7,685 nt of DNA from DAOWHW01 sp964493265. GTDB taxonomy: Archaea > Nanobdellota > Nanobdellia > Pacearchaeales > UBA284. The position numbers and the translations under genes are program-made. The stretch spans positions 1-7,685 of the forward strand of contig CAZBLY010000017.1 in the NCBI GenBank assembly GCA_964493265.1, in the 5' to 3' direction. The notes beneath the pieces are model-generated. The model ran no database searches, was not told where the DNA came from, and saw only the letters and a program-made list of their open reading frames with translations. Below are positions 1-6,047 of this stretch, piece after piece (the stretch's first letter is position 1; every line of letters begins with the position of its first letter).

Positions 1-37
1 TTATTTAATTTATTATAATATCTATAGTATTTTGGGC

Positions 38-53
38 TTTATAAACCTTTCGG
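38..53 (-). promoter_or_regulatory. Archaeal BRE/TATA promoter facing out of the left edge
   Basis: Read on the minus strand this is CCGAAAGGTTTATAAA, a purine-rich BRE-like stretch followed by a good TATA box. A transcript would start near position 15-20 and run left out of the window. No minus-strand ATG is visible in bases 1-35, so the gene would have a short leader or start beyond the edge. The motif resembles the one at 3521-3538, upstream of the 102-residue gene. Confidence 0.5.
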
Positions 54-110
54 TATGTTGTCCTGTGTGAGTGGTAACAGATATTGTCCCATAGGGAACA
101 TTAAACAACA

Positions 111-120
111 TATTTAAAAG
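111..120 (+). promoter_or_regulatory. TATA box for the zinc-ribbon/Hsp20-like gene
   Basis: The sequence TATTTAAAAG is centred about 26 nt before the ATG at 142. In archaea transcription starts about 25-27 nt downstream of the TATA centre, so the mRNA would begin at or next to the start codon. No Shine-Dalgarno sequence lies between, which agrees with a leaderless transcript. Confidence 0.6.
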
Positions 121-141
121 TCAAATCATCAGAATAAGAAT

Positions 142-888
142 ATGTTTAAGAAAAAAATTAGATGTCGTTGTGGTAGGAAGGTTGATTCTACATATAGTTT
201 CTGCCCTTTTTGTGGTGCTCAATTAAAAGAAATAAAAAAAATTGAAGAACAGCATGACAGAAATTTAGAACAGATGGAAAAAAGTTTTGAAGAAGCTTTT
301 CAAATGCCTTTTTTTGTCAGACTTCCTTTTAAAAAAATAATTCGGGATCTTGATAAACAATTCAGGCAAATGGATAAAGTGATTGGAGGAACGCAAATAA
401 AGAAACAAGAGAATAAAGGCAGAATAAATAATTTAGATATAAGAAAATTACCAACAAATGTGCAAGGAATCAGCATTAAAGTAGAAACTTCTTCTGAGGG
501 CCAGCCTATTATTAAAGTTGGTCATTTTAGTCCTGGACAAAAAATAAAATTTCCAACAGCTGTTAAAAAAACTAAGAAAAATAAAGAGGAAAAATCAATC
601 AAACTTCCAAAAAAGAAGTTAACAAAAGCTCAGAAAGAAAAACTAAAAAAACTTCCTAGAGAAGAGCCTCAGACAAAAGTAAGACGTCTGACAGATAAAA
701 TTGTTTATGAAATTATCTTGCCCGGCATAAAAAGTGAAAAAGATATTATTATCACTAAACTTGAAAATAGTATTGAAATAAAAGCTTTTACAAAGAATAA
801 AGCCTATTTCAAATTAATTCCTCTTTCATTGCCAATAAAAAATTATTTTGTTGAAAAGGGCAAACTTATTCTTGAACTGAAACCTTAG
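142..888 (+). CDS. Zinc-ribbon protein with C-terminal Hsp20/alpha-crystallin-like domain
   Basis: This 248-residue soluble protein has two recognisable ends. Residues 8-24 carry Cys8, Cys10, Cys21 and Cys24 (CRC...CPFC), a short zinc ribbon. Residues 184-248 resemble the Hsp20/alpha-crystallin or CS fold: a YEIILPG strand, an acidic-basic turn with DIIITKLENSIEIKA, then alternating strands ending in GKLILELKP. The middle (30-180) starts with a charged helical segment, has a strand-like stretch at 106-128 (QGISIKV...QPIIKV) and ends in a Lys-rich linker at 140-172. Small heat-shock proteins bind unfolding clients without ATP; the zinc ribbon suggests binding to another protein or a nucleic acid, which is inference. 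The C-terminal domain is short, and no IxI tail motif that usually drives oligomer assembly is visible, so a CS-type adaptor is an alternative. The start is supported by the TATA box 26 nt upstream. Confidence 0.75.
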   Translation: MFKKKIRCRCGRKVDSTYSFCPFCGAQLKEIKKIEEQHDRNLEQMEKSFEEAFQMPFFVRLPFKKIIRDLDKQFRQMDKVIGGTQIKKQENKGRINNLDIRKLPTNVQGISIKVETSSEGQPIIKVGHFSPGQKIKFPTAVKKTKKNKEEKSIKLPKKKLTKAQKEKLKKLPREEPQTKVRRLTDKIVYEIILPGIKSEKDIIITKLENSIEIKAFTKNKAYFKLIPLSLPIKNYFVEKGKLILELKP

Positions 889-913
889 ATATAATTTTGG
901 TTAACCTTAAGTT

Positions 914-922
914 TTTTAAATT
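914..922 (+). promoter_or_regulatory. TATA box for the six-segment membrane protein gene
   Basis: TTTTAAATT lies about 24 nt before the ATG at 942, within an AT-rich gap of 53 bases after the preceding stop. No Shine-Dalgarno sequence is visible before the ATG, so the message is probably leaderless. The T6 run at 912-917 could also help end the upstream transcript. Confidence 0.45.
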
Positions 923-941
923 ATAAAATCCTTAAATTTTT

Positions 942-1817
942 ATGAAAATGATGAAAAGAGGCATATTATTTATTATTTTTTTATTTGCATTTATTCTTAT
1001 TAGTAGTTCTATTTATGCTTATAATGGTTATAGTTCTAATACTTTTGGAGATTTTGATTTTGGTAATTTAAGCCCTTCTGAATTAGCTCAAAATGAATGG
1101 GTTAATGCGGCCTTATTATTTTTATTAATTTTTACAGTTTGTTGGTTTGCATTACAGAATTTTTTTGGAAGAAGCCCAACAATTGCATTTGTAATGTCTT
1201 TTGTTCTTGGCTTAATGGGATCTCTTGGAACAATTTATTATTTTGGCAATATAATTCCTAAAATTGCTTGGTGGGTTCTTGCCTTATTTATTATTTTAAT
1301 TCTTAGTTTATTATGGTATCAACTTAAAGGAAGGAGTATGGTTTTCTTATTTATTTTATTGGCTATTTCTTTAGTCTGGATTTTATGGCTAAAAAATAAT
1401 GTTTGTTATCCTTATGGCCCTATACCCCAACAAATTTGTATTGTTCTTGATGCAATTTCTATTGTTTTAATTTTAATTACTATAATAATGATTTTAATGG
1501 CTTTAATTAGATTAAGGCATAGAGATTATGGAGCACAAAGAGGGTATTATCCACGAGAAAGGGCAGGAACAAAAAGGAAATGGCCTTTTGGAAGAAGAGA
1601 AAGAACTCCAAGAACCAATACGGGTTCTGGTAGAGTAAATATAGCAAAATTAAAATCAACTTATAGCTTTTTGATGAGAGATAATGCTAAAATATTTAAG
1701 CAAGCAGGAAACAAGATTCCAAAAAGGGGAACGCGCATAGGAGAAAAAAGAGCTAGAAATTTAAGAACTATGAAAAAAATAGAAGTTCTTGCTAAACGAT
1801 ATAGATTTAGGATTTAA
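942..1817 (+). CDS. Polytopic membrane protein with long basic cytoplasmic tail, function unknown
   Basis: I do not recognise this 291-residue protein. It starts with a signal-like segment (residues 7-27, preceded by MKMMKRG and followed by SIYA, a possible cleavage site after Ala26). Five further hydrophobic segments lie near 54-74, 79-101, 106-127, 132-150 and 165-190. Positive charges (the KGR loop at 129-131 and the tail) put the N-terminus and C-terminus inside. The external loop between segments 5 and 6 holds Cys155 and Cys166, which could form a disulfide. Residues 191-291 are about one-third Lys/Arg with few acidic residues, so this cytoplasmic tail could contact RNA, DNA or acidic lipids; that is inference. 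Two in-frame ATGs follow the first (948, 951); 942 is kept because of its TATA spacing. The following small membrane protein gene is on the same strand and may act with it. Confidence 0.8.
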   Translation: MKMMKRGILFIIFLFAFILISSSIYAYNGYSSNTFGDFDFGNLSPSELAQNEWVNAALLFLLIFTVCWFALQNFFGRSPTIAFVMSFVLGLMGSLGTIYYFGNIIPKIAWWVLALFIILILSLLWYQLKGRSMVFLFILLAISLVWILWLKNNVCYPYGPIPQQICIVLDAISIVLILITIIMILMALIRLRHRDYGAQRGYYPRERAGTKRKWPFGRRERTPRTNTGSGRVNIAKLKSTYSFLMRDNAKIFKQAGNKIPKRGTRIGEKRARNLRTMKKIEVLAKRYRFRI

Positions 1818-1827
1818 TAACAACAAA

Positions 1828-1837
1828 TTTATAAATA
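1828..1837 (+). promoter_or_regulatory. TATA box for the 69-residue membrane protein gene
   Basis: TTTATAAATA is centred about 42 nt before the ATG at 1875. It would give a leader of about 15 nt that includes the Shine-Dalgarno sequence at 1865-1869. A second possible box, CTTTAAATAA at 1845-1854, is spaced for a leaderless start, so which one is used is uncertain. Confidence 0.4.
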
Positions 1838-1864
1838 ATAAAAACTTTAAATAAAACAAGAAAA

Positions 1865-1869
1865 GAGGT
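1865..1869 (+). promoter_or_regulatory. Shine-Dalgarno sequence (GAGGT) of the 69-residue gene
   Basis: GAGGT ends five bases before the ATG at 1875, a good match to the archaeal 16S rRNA tail at normal spacing. It fixes the start of this short gene and stands out because most genes here lack any Shine-Dalgarno sequence. Confidence 0.65.
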
Positions 1870-1874
1870 AGAAA

Positions 1875-2084
1875 ATGTTTGGTTATGGAACGAGGGAAAA
1901 AATGTTTTTATTTATTTTAGGAATTTTGGTAATTATAATCAGTCTTATAGGATTAGCAATTTCTTTTGAATTTATGCCTTTTTTTATTGAAAATTTACCC
2001 AAAGATTTAAGAATTTATTTTGGAATTCTTGCTTTCTTTGGTCTTATATCATTAGGAGCAAGTTTTATGAAATCTGCTTATTAA
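1875..2084 (+). CDS. Small two-segment membrane protein, function unknown
   Basis: This 69-residue protein has two hydrophobic segments, about 10-32 and 46-65, joined by a short loop with FIENLPKDLR. The N-terminus (MFGYGTREKM) and C-terminus (MKSAY) are both short, so it is little more than a helical hairpin. I cannot assign a family. It follows the larger membrane protein by 57 bases on the same strand and has its own TATA-like sequences and a clear Shine-Dalgarno site, so it is probably a real, separately expressed gene. A T7 run just after the stop (2105-2111) fits an archaeal terminator. Confidence 0.7.
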   Translation: MFGYGTREKMFLFILGILVIIISLIGLAISFEFMPFFIENLPKDLRIYFGILAFFGLISLGASFMKSAY

Positions 2085-2104
2085 GCTTTATATTAAACAT
2101 AATC

Positions 2105-2111
2105 TTTTTTT
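2105..2111 (+). terminator. T-tract terminator after the 69-residue gene
   Basis: Seven consecutive T lie 20 bases past the stop codon at 2084. Archaeal RNA polymerase ends transcription at such T runs without needing a hairpin. The run reaches into the last codons of the opposing FEN1 gene. Confidence 0.5.
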
Positions 2112-3153
2112 AAAACCAACTCTTTAGATCTTTTTGTTTGGCGGCTTTTTCATATTCGGCGATTCTCTTTAAAGCATTTTCAACTCTGCTTTCTGAAAAA
2201 TCATGTTCTTTACATAAAATTTGTTTGACTTTTTCTTCATTGACTTTGCCAAACTTGATTTTGTAGTCTTTTTTTATATTTGGTTTCTTAAATATCTCAA
2301 AAATATCTTTCCAATTAAAATCTATTTTTGGAATTTTGTTTTCTTTAATCATTTTTTCTATAGCTTGAAATAATAAAACAGGCTGTTTATATATTTGAAC
2401 TAATTGTAAAGCCCGTTTTGGACCAATTCCTTTGATTCCTTTTGGATTAAAATCAGTTCCAACAAGAATTCCTAAGCAGATAAGCTGGTCGCGATTAATC
2501 TGAAGAGTGTTTAGAACATTATCTAATTCAATCATCATCGGACTTATAGAAATAAAACCACTTATTGTTTTTCTTCTTGTTGCAAGACTTAAATTTTGAA
2601 CAAGTCTTGTGGCTCCAAATGCTAAAGTATCATAATCTTGGCTTGCAACTATATAAGCATCTTTATGTTTAACCATATAAGCACATTGGGCTTCTCCCTC
2701 GCTTGGAGCTTGAATAATGGGAATTCCCAATGCTTTAAGAAGTTCTTTACTTTCCTCAATCATTTCATCACTAAGTCGCAAAGTTTGTCTAGACCATTTA
2801 TACATTTCTTCTTTAATATCTTTTTCTTTGGCCTCTTCATATTTTTCTCTTGCAGTTTTCTTCCTTTCTTCTCTAGACATTCTTGTTTTGGCTTTTAATT
2901 CAGGAGCCTCACCATCATAAACATAAACTAATTTAAGTCCTTTTGTCATAAGTTTGGTTGTTCTATAAAACAAACCACTAAGATGAGAAGTGATTCTTTT
3001 CTTTTTATCCATCAAGGGTGTTCCATCCATCTGCCTAATGTTTGCAAGAAATTGATAAAGAATGTTAAAGGCATCAACAGCTATTATTTTTCCTCTTAAA
3101 CTTTCTATTGTTATTTCTTTTTTTGGAACTAAAGCGCCAATTTGTAAACCCAT
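2110..3153 (-). CDS. fen: Flap endonuclease 1 (FEN1)
   Basis: FEN1 is a structure-specific nuclease that cuts 5' flaps during Okazaki-fragment maturation and base-excision repair. This 347-residue protein has the family's usual length and begins MGLQIGALVP, the conserved N-terminus, which fixes the start. The metal-binding acidic residues are all present: Asp27 (VDAFN), Asp80 (YVYDGEAP), Glu152 and Glu154 (SEGEAQ), Asp173 and Asp175 (SQDYD) and Asp234 (VGTDF). Residues 90-125 form the charged helical arch, and GIKGIGPKRAL (239-249) is the DNA-binding helix-hairpin element. The last eight residues, QKDLKSWF, form a complete PCNA-interacting (PIP) box. The gene lies 22 bases behind an unknown 102-residue gene, but its own TATA box overlaps that gene's stop codon. 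It diverges from the DNA polymerase gene, which supports a shared replication role. Nothing looks truncated. Confidence 0.97.
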   Translation of the reverse strand: MGLQIGALVPKKEITIESLRGKIIAVDAFNILYQFLANIRQMDGTPLMDKKKRITSHLSGLFYRTTKLMTKGLKLVYVYDGEAPELKAKTRMSREERKKTAREKYEEAKEKDIKEEMYKWSRQTLRLSDEMIEESKELLKALGIPIIQAPSEGEAQCAYMVKHKDAYIVASQDYDTLAFGATRLVQNLSLATRRKTISGFISISPMMIELDNVLNTLQINRDQLICLGILVGTDFNPKGIKGIGPKRALQLVQIYKQPVLLFQAIEKMIKENKIPKIDFNWKDIFEIFKKPNIKKDYKIKFGKVNEEKVKQILCKEHDFSESRVENALKRIAEYEKAAKQKDLKSWF

Positions 3154-3173
3154 AAAAATAACAAAGAATTAAA

Positions 3174-3182
3174 ACTTAAATA
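3174..3182 (-). promoter_or_regulatory. TATA box for FEN1
   Basis: On the minus strand this reads TATTTAAGT, centred about 25 nt before the FEN1 ATG. It spans the stop codon of the upstream 102-residue gene. No Shine-Dalgarno sequence precedes FEN1, so a leaderless transcript from here is likely, possibly alongside read-through from the gene before it. Confidence 0.5.
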
Positions 3183-3484
3183 ATTTGCTCTAAAAGCTCT
3201 TTTTTCTTATTAGTTTTTTCAATTTGAAGTTTAGCACTTTTAACTAATTTAAGAAAAAGCGCACCTTTCTTTTTTGGAGACCAGTTAAATACGTCATTTT
3301 TTCTATATAATCCTGGAAAATATTTTTTTATAGCTTTATCTTTAGCTTCTGTATCATATCCACGTTTATTACGAATAACAGGAAAATGATTTTGAATTTC
3401 ATCTAAAAAACCAATATAATTAGGACCAATCATTTCTGGAAATAATTCTTCTTGCGAATTTTTTTGATATTTATTTGAAATCAT
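3176..3484 (-). CDS. Hypothetical 102-residue protein upstream of FEN1
   Basis: I do not recognise this family. The protein is soluble, has no cysteine and no membrane segment. Residues 12-35 contain short hydrophobic clusters (ELFPEMIG, YIGFLDEI); 38-73 are rich in charge and aromatics (KRGYD, KKYFPGLY, FNWSPKKKG); 74-102 look like one Lys-rich amphipathic helix ending in KKKELLEQII. The basic, aromatic middle could bind nucleic acid, which is inference. There is no PIP box; QEELFPEM at 11-18 does not fit. It is 22 bases upstream of FEN1 on the same strand and diverges from the polymerase gene, so a link to replication or repair is plausible. A good promoter and a GGGTG site before the ATG support it as a real gene. 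Confidence 0.75.
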   Translation of the reverse strand: MISNKYQKNSQEELFPEMIGPNYIGFLDEIQNHFPVIRNKRGYDTEAKDKAIKKYFPGLYRKNDVFNWSPKKKGALFLKLVKSAKLQIEKTNKKKELLEQII

Positions 3485-3488
3485 TTTA

Positions 3489-3493
3489 CACCC
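3489..3493 (-). promoter_or_regulatory. Weak Shine-Dalgarno sequence (GGGTG) of the 102-residue gene
   Basis: On the minus strand GGGTG ends four bases before the ATG at 3484. It is a partial match to the anti-Shine-Dalgarno sequence and agrees with a short leader from the promoter at 3521-3538. It supports the chosen start, since no other Met follows until residue 18. Confidence 0.4.
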
Positions 3494-3520
3494 TTTATGT
3501 TACTATTTAAAAGTAATAGT

Positions 3521-3538
3521 AATATATAAAGGTTTCGA
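3521..3538 (-). promoter_or_regulatory. BRE/TATA promoter for the 102-residue gene and FEN1
   Basis: The minus strand reads TCGAAACCTTTATATATT, a BRE-like CGAAA followed by a TATA box centred near 3526. Transcription would start near 3499 and give a leader of about 15 nt carrying the GGGTG site. A second TTTTAAATA at 3504-3512 is spaced for a leaderless start. The motif resembles the promoter at 38-53. Confidence 0.5.
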
Positions 3539-3554
3539 TTTTTAAAGAAAGAAA

Positions 3555-3563
3555 TTTTAAAAA
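3555..3563 (+). promoter_or_regulatory. TATA box for DNA polymerase B
   Basis: TTTTAAAAA is centred about 26 nt before the first of two adjacent ATG codons (3585, 3588). No Shine-Dalgarno sequence lies between, so the polymerase mRNA is probably leaderless. It lies some 40 bases from the divergent promoter of the 102-residue gene, so the two could be regulated together. Confidence 0.5.
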
Positions 3564-3584
3564 CATCTGTCTTTTGATAATTAT

Positions 3585-6047
3585 ATGATGCAGATTAATT
3601 TTATTCCTTTGGATTATGGTTTTTTTGATTGGCAAGGAAAGAATTATATTAGGATTATAGGAAGAGATGATAAGGGTAAAAGGGTATGTATTATAGATAA
3701 TTTTGATCCTTTTTTATGGGCTATTTTCGAAAAAGGAGTTTCTGATAAAAAAATAAAAAATATCCAGAAAAAAATAGAGAAAATTGAGATTAAACTACCT
3801 TCAAGAACAACCAAGGTGATTAAAACAGAAATTTATAATAAAAATTTTCTAGGAAAATCAGTAAAAGCAATTAAAATTTTTATAACTAATTATAAAGATG
3901 CGCATTCTGTAGCAGATAAATTGGGTTTTAAAGAAATAAAAGCAAGGAGAGAATATGACCTTAATATTATAACTAAATATATAACTGAAAAAAAACTGAT
4001 TCCTTTATCCTGGCACAAAATTTCTGGAGAGATTTTAAACAATTCTTATGAATTTGGCGGAATTGATTCAGTCTTGGATATTGATCTTTGCATCAAAGTG
4101 GAGAAAATTGAAAAGAATGATGATAAAAAAAATGAAAAATTTAAGCCAAAAATTTTAGCATTTGATATAGAGACAGATGAATTAGAATTAGGCAGAGGAG
4201 AAGTTTTAATGATATCTCTTGTCTCGGATAATTTTAAAAAAGTTTTAACATGTAAAAAACATTCAAAAAAATTTAATTATGTTGAATATTTTAAAACAGA
4301 AGCAGATATGTTAGAAGCATTTATGAAATATGTGGCTAAATTGTCTCCTGATGTTCTTGTTGGTTATTTTAGTGATGGTTTTGATGTGCCTTATTTAAAA
4401 GCCAGGGCTGAAAAAAATAAAATTAAATTAGCTTTAGGTTTAGATAAAAGTCAGCCATCTTTTTTTAGAGGAAGGATTCCAAAAGCAAAAATTACAGGAA
4501 TAGTGCATATTGATTTATTTAGATTTATAGAAACAGTCTATTCTCAATATTTACAATCAGAAACCTTGGGATTAAATGATGTAGCTTATGAACTATTAGG
4601 AGAAGGAAAAAATAAATTTGAATTTAAACATTCCTCTAAATTAAAAGAACATGAATGGGAAGCTTTTTTTGAATATAATCTTCAAGATTCTGTTTTAGCA
4701 CATAAATTAGCAGAAAAATTGTGGCCAGATATGGTGGAATTTAGTAGAATCATACAGGAACCTCTTTTTGAGATAACAAGAAGTTCAATGTCTCAGTTGG
4801 TTGAGTATTATATTATTCATGGTCTTAGCAAATATAATGAAATAGCTGAGAAAAGACCATTAAATGATAAGATTAAAAACAGAAGACAAATGGGTAAATA
4901 TTCTGGAGCTTTTGTTTTTCAACCAAAACCAGGATTATATAAAGATATAGTTATGTTTGATTTTACTAGCATGTATGCTTCTGTTATTTTTACTTATAAT
5001 TTATCTTTATCAACTTTCTTAGAAAAAAAATCTAGTAATGCATTAACAGTTAATTTGGATAAAGAAAAAGTTTATTTTTCAAAAAAACAAGGATTTTTTC
5101 CTTTGATGCTTTATGATATAATAGAAAAGAGAAAAAAATATAAAAAAGAATACAAACAAAATCCAAACCCAATTGCAAAAGCAAGAAGTAATGCCTATAA
5201 ACTTCTGGCAAATGCGAGCTATGGCTATCAAGGTTTTTTTGGAGCCAGATATTATTGTAGAGAAGCAGCAGCTTCTACAGCAGCTCTAGCCAAAAAAAAT
5301 ATTTTAGAAACCATTGATAAAGTTGAAAAACAAAAATATAAAATAATTTATTCTGATACAGATTCTATTGCTTTTTTACTTGGAAAAAGGACAAAAAAAC
5401 AAATTCTTGATTTTCTTAAAAAATTAAATTCAGAACTTCCAGGAATCATGGAACTTGAATTAGAAGATTTTTATAAAAGGGGTTTGTTCGTGGCAAAAAG
5501 AACTGTTAAACAAGGGGCAAAGAAAAAATATGCTCTTATAGATGAAAAAGGCAAGTTGAAAATTCGTGGATTCGAGACAGTAAGAAGAGATTGGTGTAAA
5601 CTAGTCAGAAATCTTCAAAATAATATTTTAAAGAGGATTCTTATAGATGGTGATGAAAAAAAAGCCCTGCAAATTTTACAAAAAACAATAGATGACCTAA
5701 AAAAGAGAAAAATTTCAAGAAAAGAAATAATAATAAAGACCCAATTAAAAAAACCTATTTCTGAATACAAATCAAGAACACCCCATGTTATAGCAGCTGA
5801 AAAAATGAAAAAAAGAGGAACACCTGTTGATGTTGGCATGTTGATAGAATATTATATAGCTGAAACACAAGGAGCAAAAAAACTTGTTAGGGAAAAAGTA
5901 AAACTTCCTGATGAAAAAGGGCAATATAATATTAATTATTATCTAGAACATCAAATTTTGCCAGCAGTAGAAAATATTTTTGAAGTTTTTGGAATTAATA
6001 AAGAAGATCTTTTCAACAAAGAACAAAAAAAACTGCATGAATTCTAA
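3585..6047 (+). CDS. polB: Family-B replicative DNA polymerase (PolB)
   Basis: This 820-residue enzyme copies DNA 5'-3' and proofreads 3'-5'. The N-terminal domain runs to about residue 185 and keeps the Pro-aromatic pair (Pro42-Phe43) found where archaeal PolB binds template uracil. The exonuclease follows: Exo I FDIETDE (Asp194, Glu196), Exo II YFSDGFD (Asp267) and Exo III YNLQD (Tyr364, Asp368). The polymerase domain has motif A DFTSMYAS (Asp459), motif B KLLANASYG (Lys539, Tyr546), motif C YSDTDS (Asp591, Asp593), KKKY (646-649) and the thumb RGFETVRRDW (661-670). All catalytic acids are present, so both activities should work. Two places differ from the common consensus: Phe262 replaces the usual Exo II Asn, and motif A has Ala465 where Pro is usual. 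The end QKKLHEF is a PIP-like motif. No intein or split is visible. ATG 3585 or 3588 could be the start. Confidence 0.97.
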   Translation: MMQINFIPLDYGFFDWQGKNYIRIIGRDDKGKRVCIIDNFDPFLWAIFEKGVSDKKIKNIQKKIEKIEIKLPSRTTKVIKTEIYNKNFLGKSVKAIKIFITNYKDAHSVADKLGFKEIKARREYDLNIITKYITEKKLIPLSWHKISGEILNNSYEFGGIDSVLDIDLCIKVEKIEKNDDKKNEKFKPKILAFDIETDELELGRGEVLMISLVSDNFKKVLTCKKHSKKFNYVEYFKTEADMLEAFMKYVAKLSPDVLVGYFSDGFDVPYLKARAEKNKIKLALGLDKSQPSFFRGRIPKAKITGIVHIDLFRFIETVYSQYLQSETLGLNDVAYELLGEGKNKFEFKHSSKLKEHEWEAFFEYNLQDSVLAHKLAEKLWPDMVEFSRIIQEPLFEITRSSMSQLVEYYIIHGLSKYNEIAEKRPLNDKIKNRRQMGKYSGAFVFQPKPGLYKDIVMFDFTSMYASVIFTYNLSLSTFLEKKSSNALTVNLDKEKVYFSKKQGFFPLMLYDIIEKRKKYKKEYKQNPNPIAKARSNAYKLLANASYGYQGFFGARYYCREAAASTAALAKKNILETIDKVEKQKYKIIYSDTDSIAFLLGKRTKKQILDFLKKLNSELPGIMELELEDFYKRGLFVAKRTVKQGAKKKYALIDEKGKLKIRGFETVRRDWCKLVRNLQNNILKRILIDGDEKKALQILQKTIDDLKKRKISRKEIIIKTQLKKPISEYKSRTPHVIAAEKMKKRGTPVDVGMLIEYYIAETQGAKKLVREKVKLPDEKGQYNINYYLEHQILPAVENIFEVFGINKEDLFNKEQKKLHEF
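6025..6032 (-). terminator. T8 terminator for the tRNA-Met/rnhB transcript
   Basis: The plus-strand A8 run is eight T on the minus strand, 16-23 bases past the rnhB stop. It is the only strong T run just downstream and fits an archaeal terminator. It lies opposite the Gln-Lys-Lys codons of the PIP-like end of PolB. Confidence 0.45.

Noticed and set aside
1..141. A small RNA or C/D-box RNA in the left gap
   Set aside because: I found no C-box/D-box pair and only a 4-bp stem; the stretch is explained by two divergent promoters.
2638..2920. Two plus-strand open frames (2638-2898 and 2717-2920)
   Set aside because: Both lie wholly inside the well-supported FEN1 gene on the other strand, are rich in Phe and Ser as expected for antisense shadows, and have no promoter or Shine-Dalgarno site.
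3176..3484. PIP box in the 102-residue protein (QEELFPEM)
   Set aside because: It lacks the paired aromatic residues at the end of the motif and is near the N-terminus.
5615..5839. Minus-strand open frame of 74 residues
   Set aside because: It is antisense to the PolB thumb region, whose sequence is clearly conserved; its hydrophobic look comes from the complement of Lys/Glu codons.
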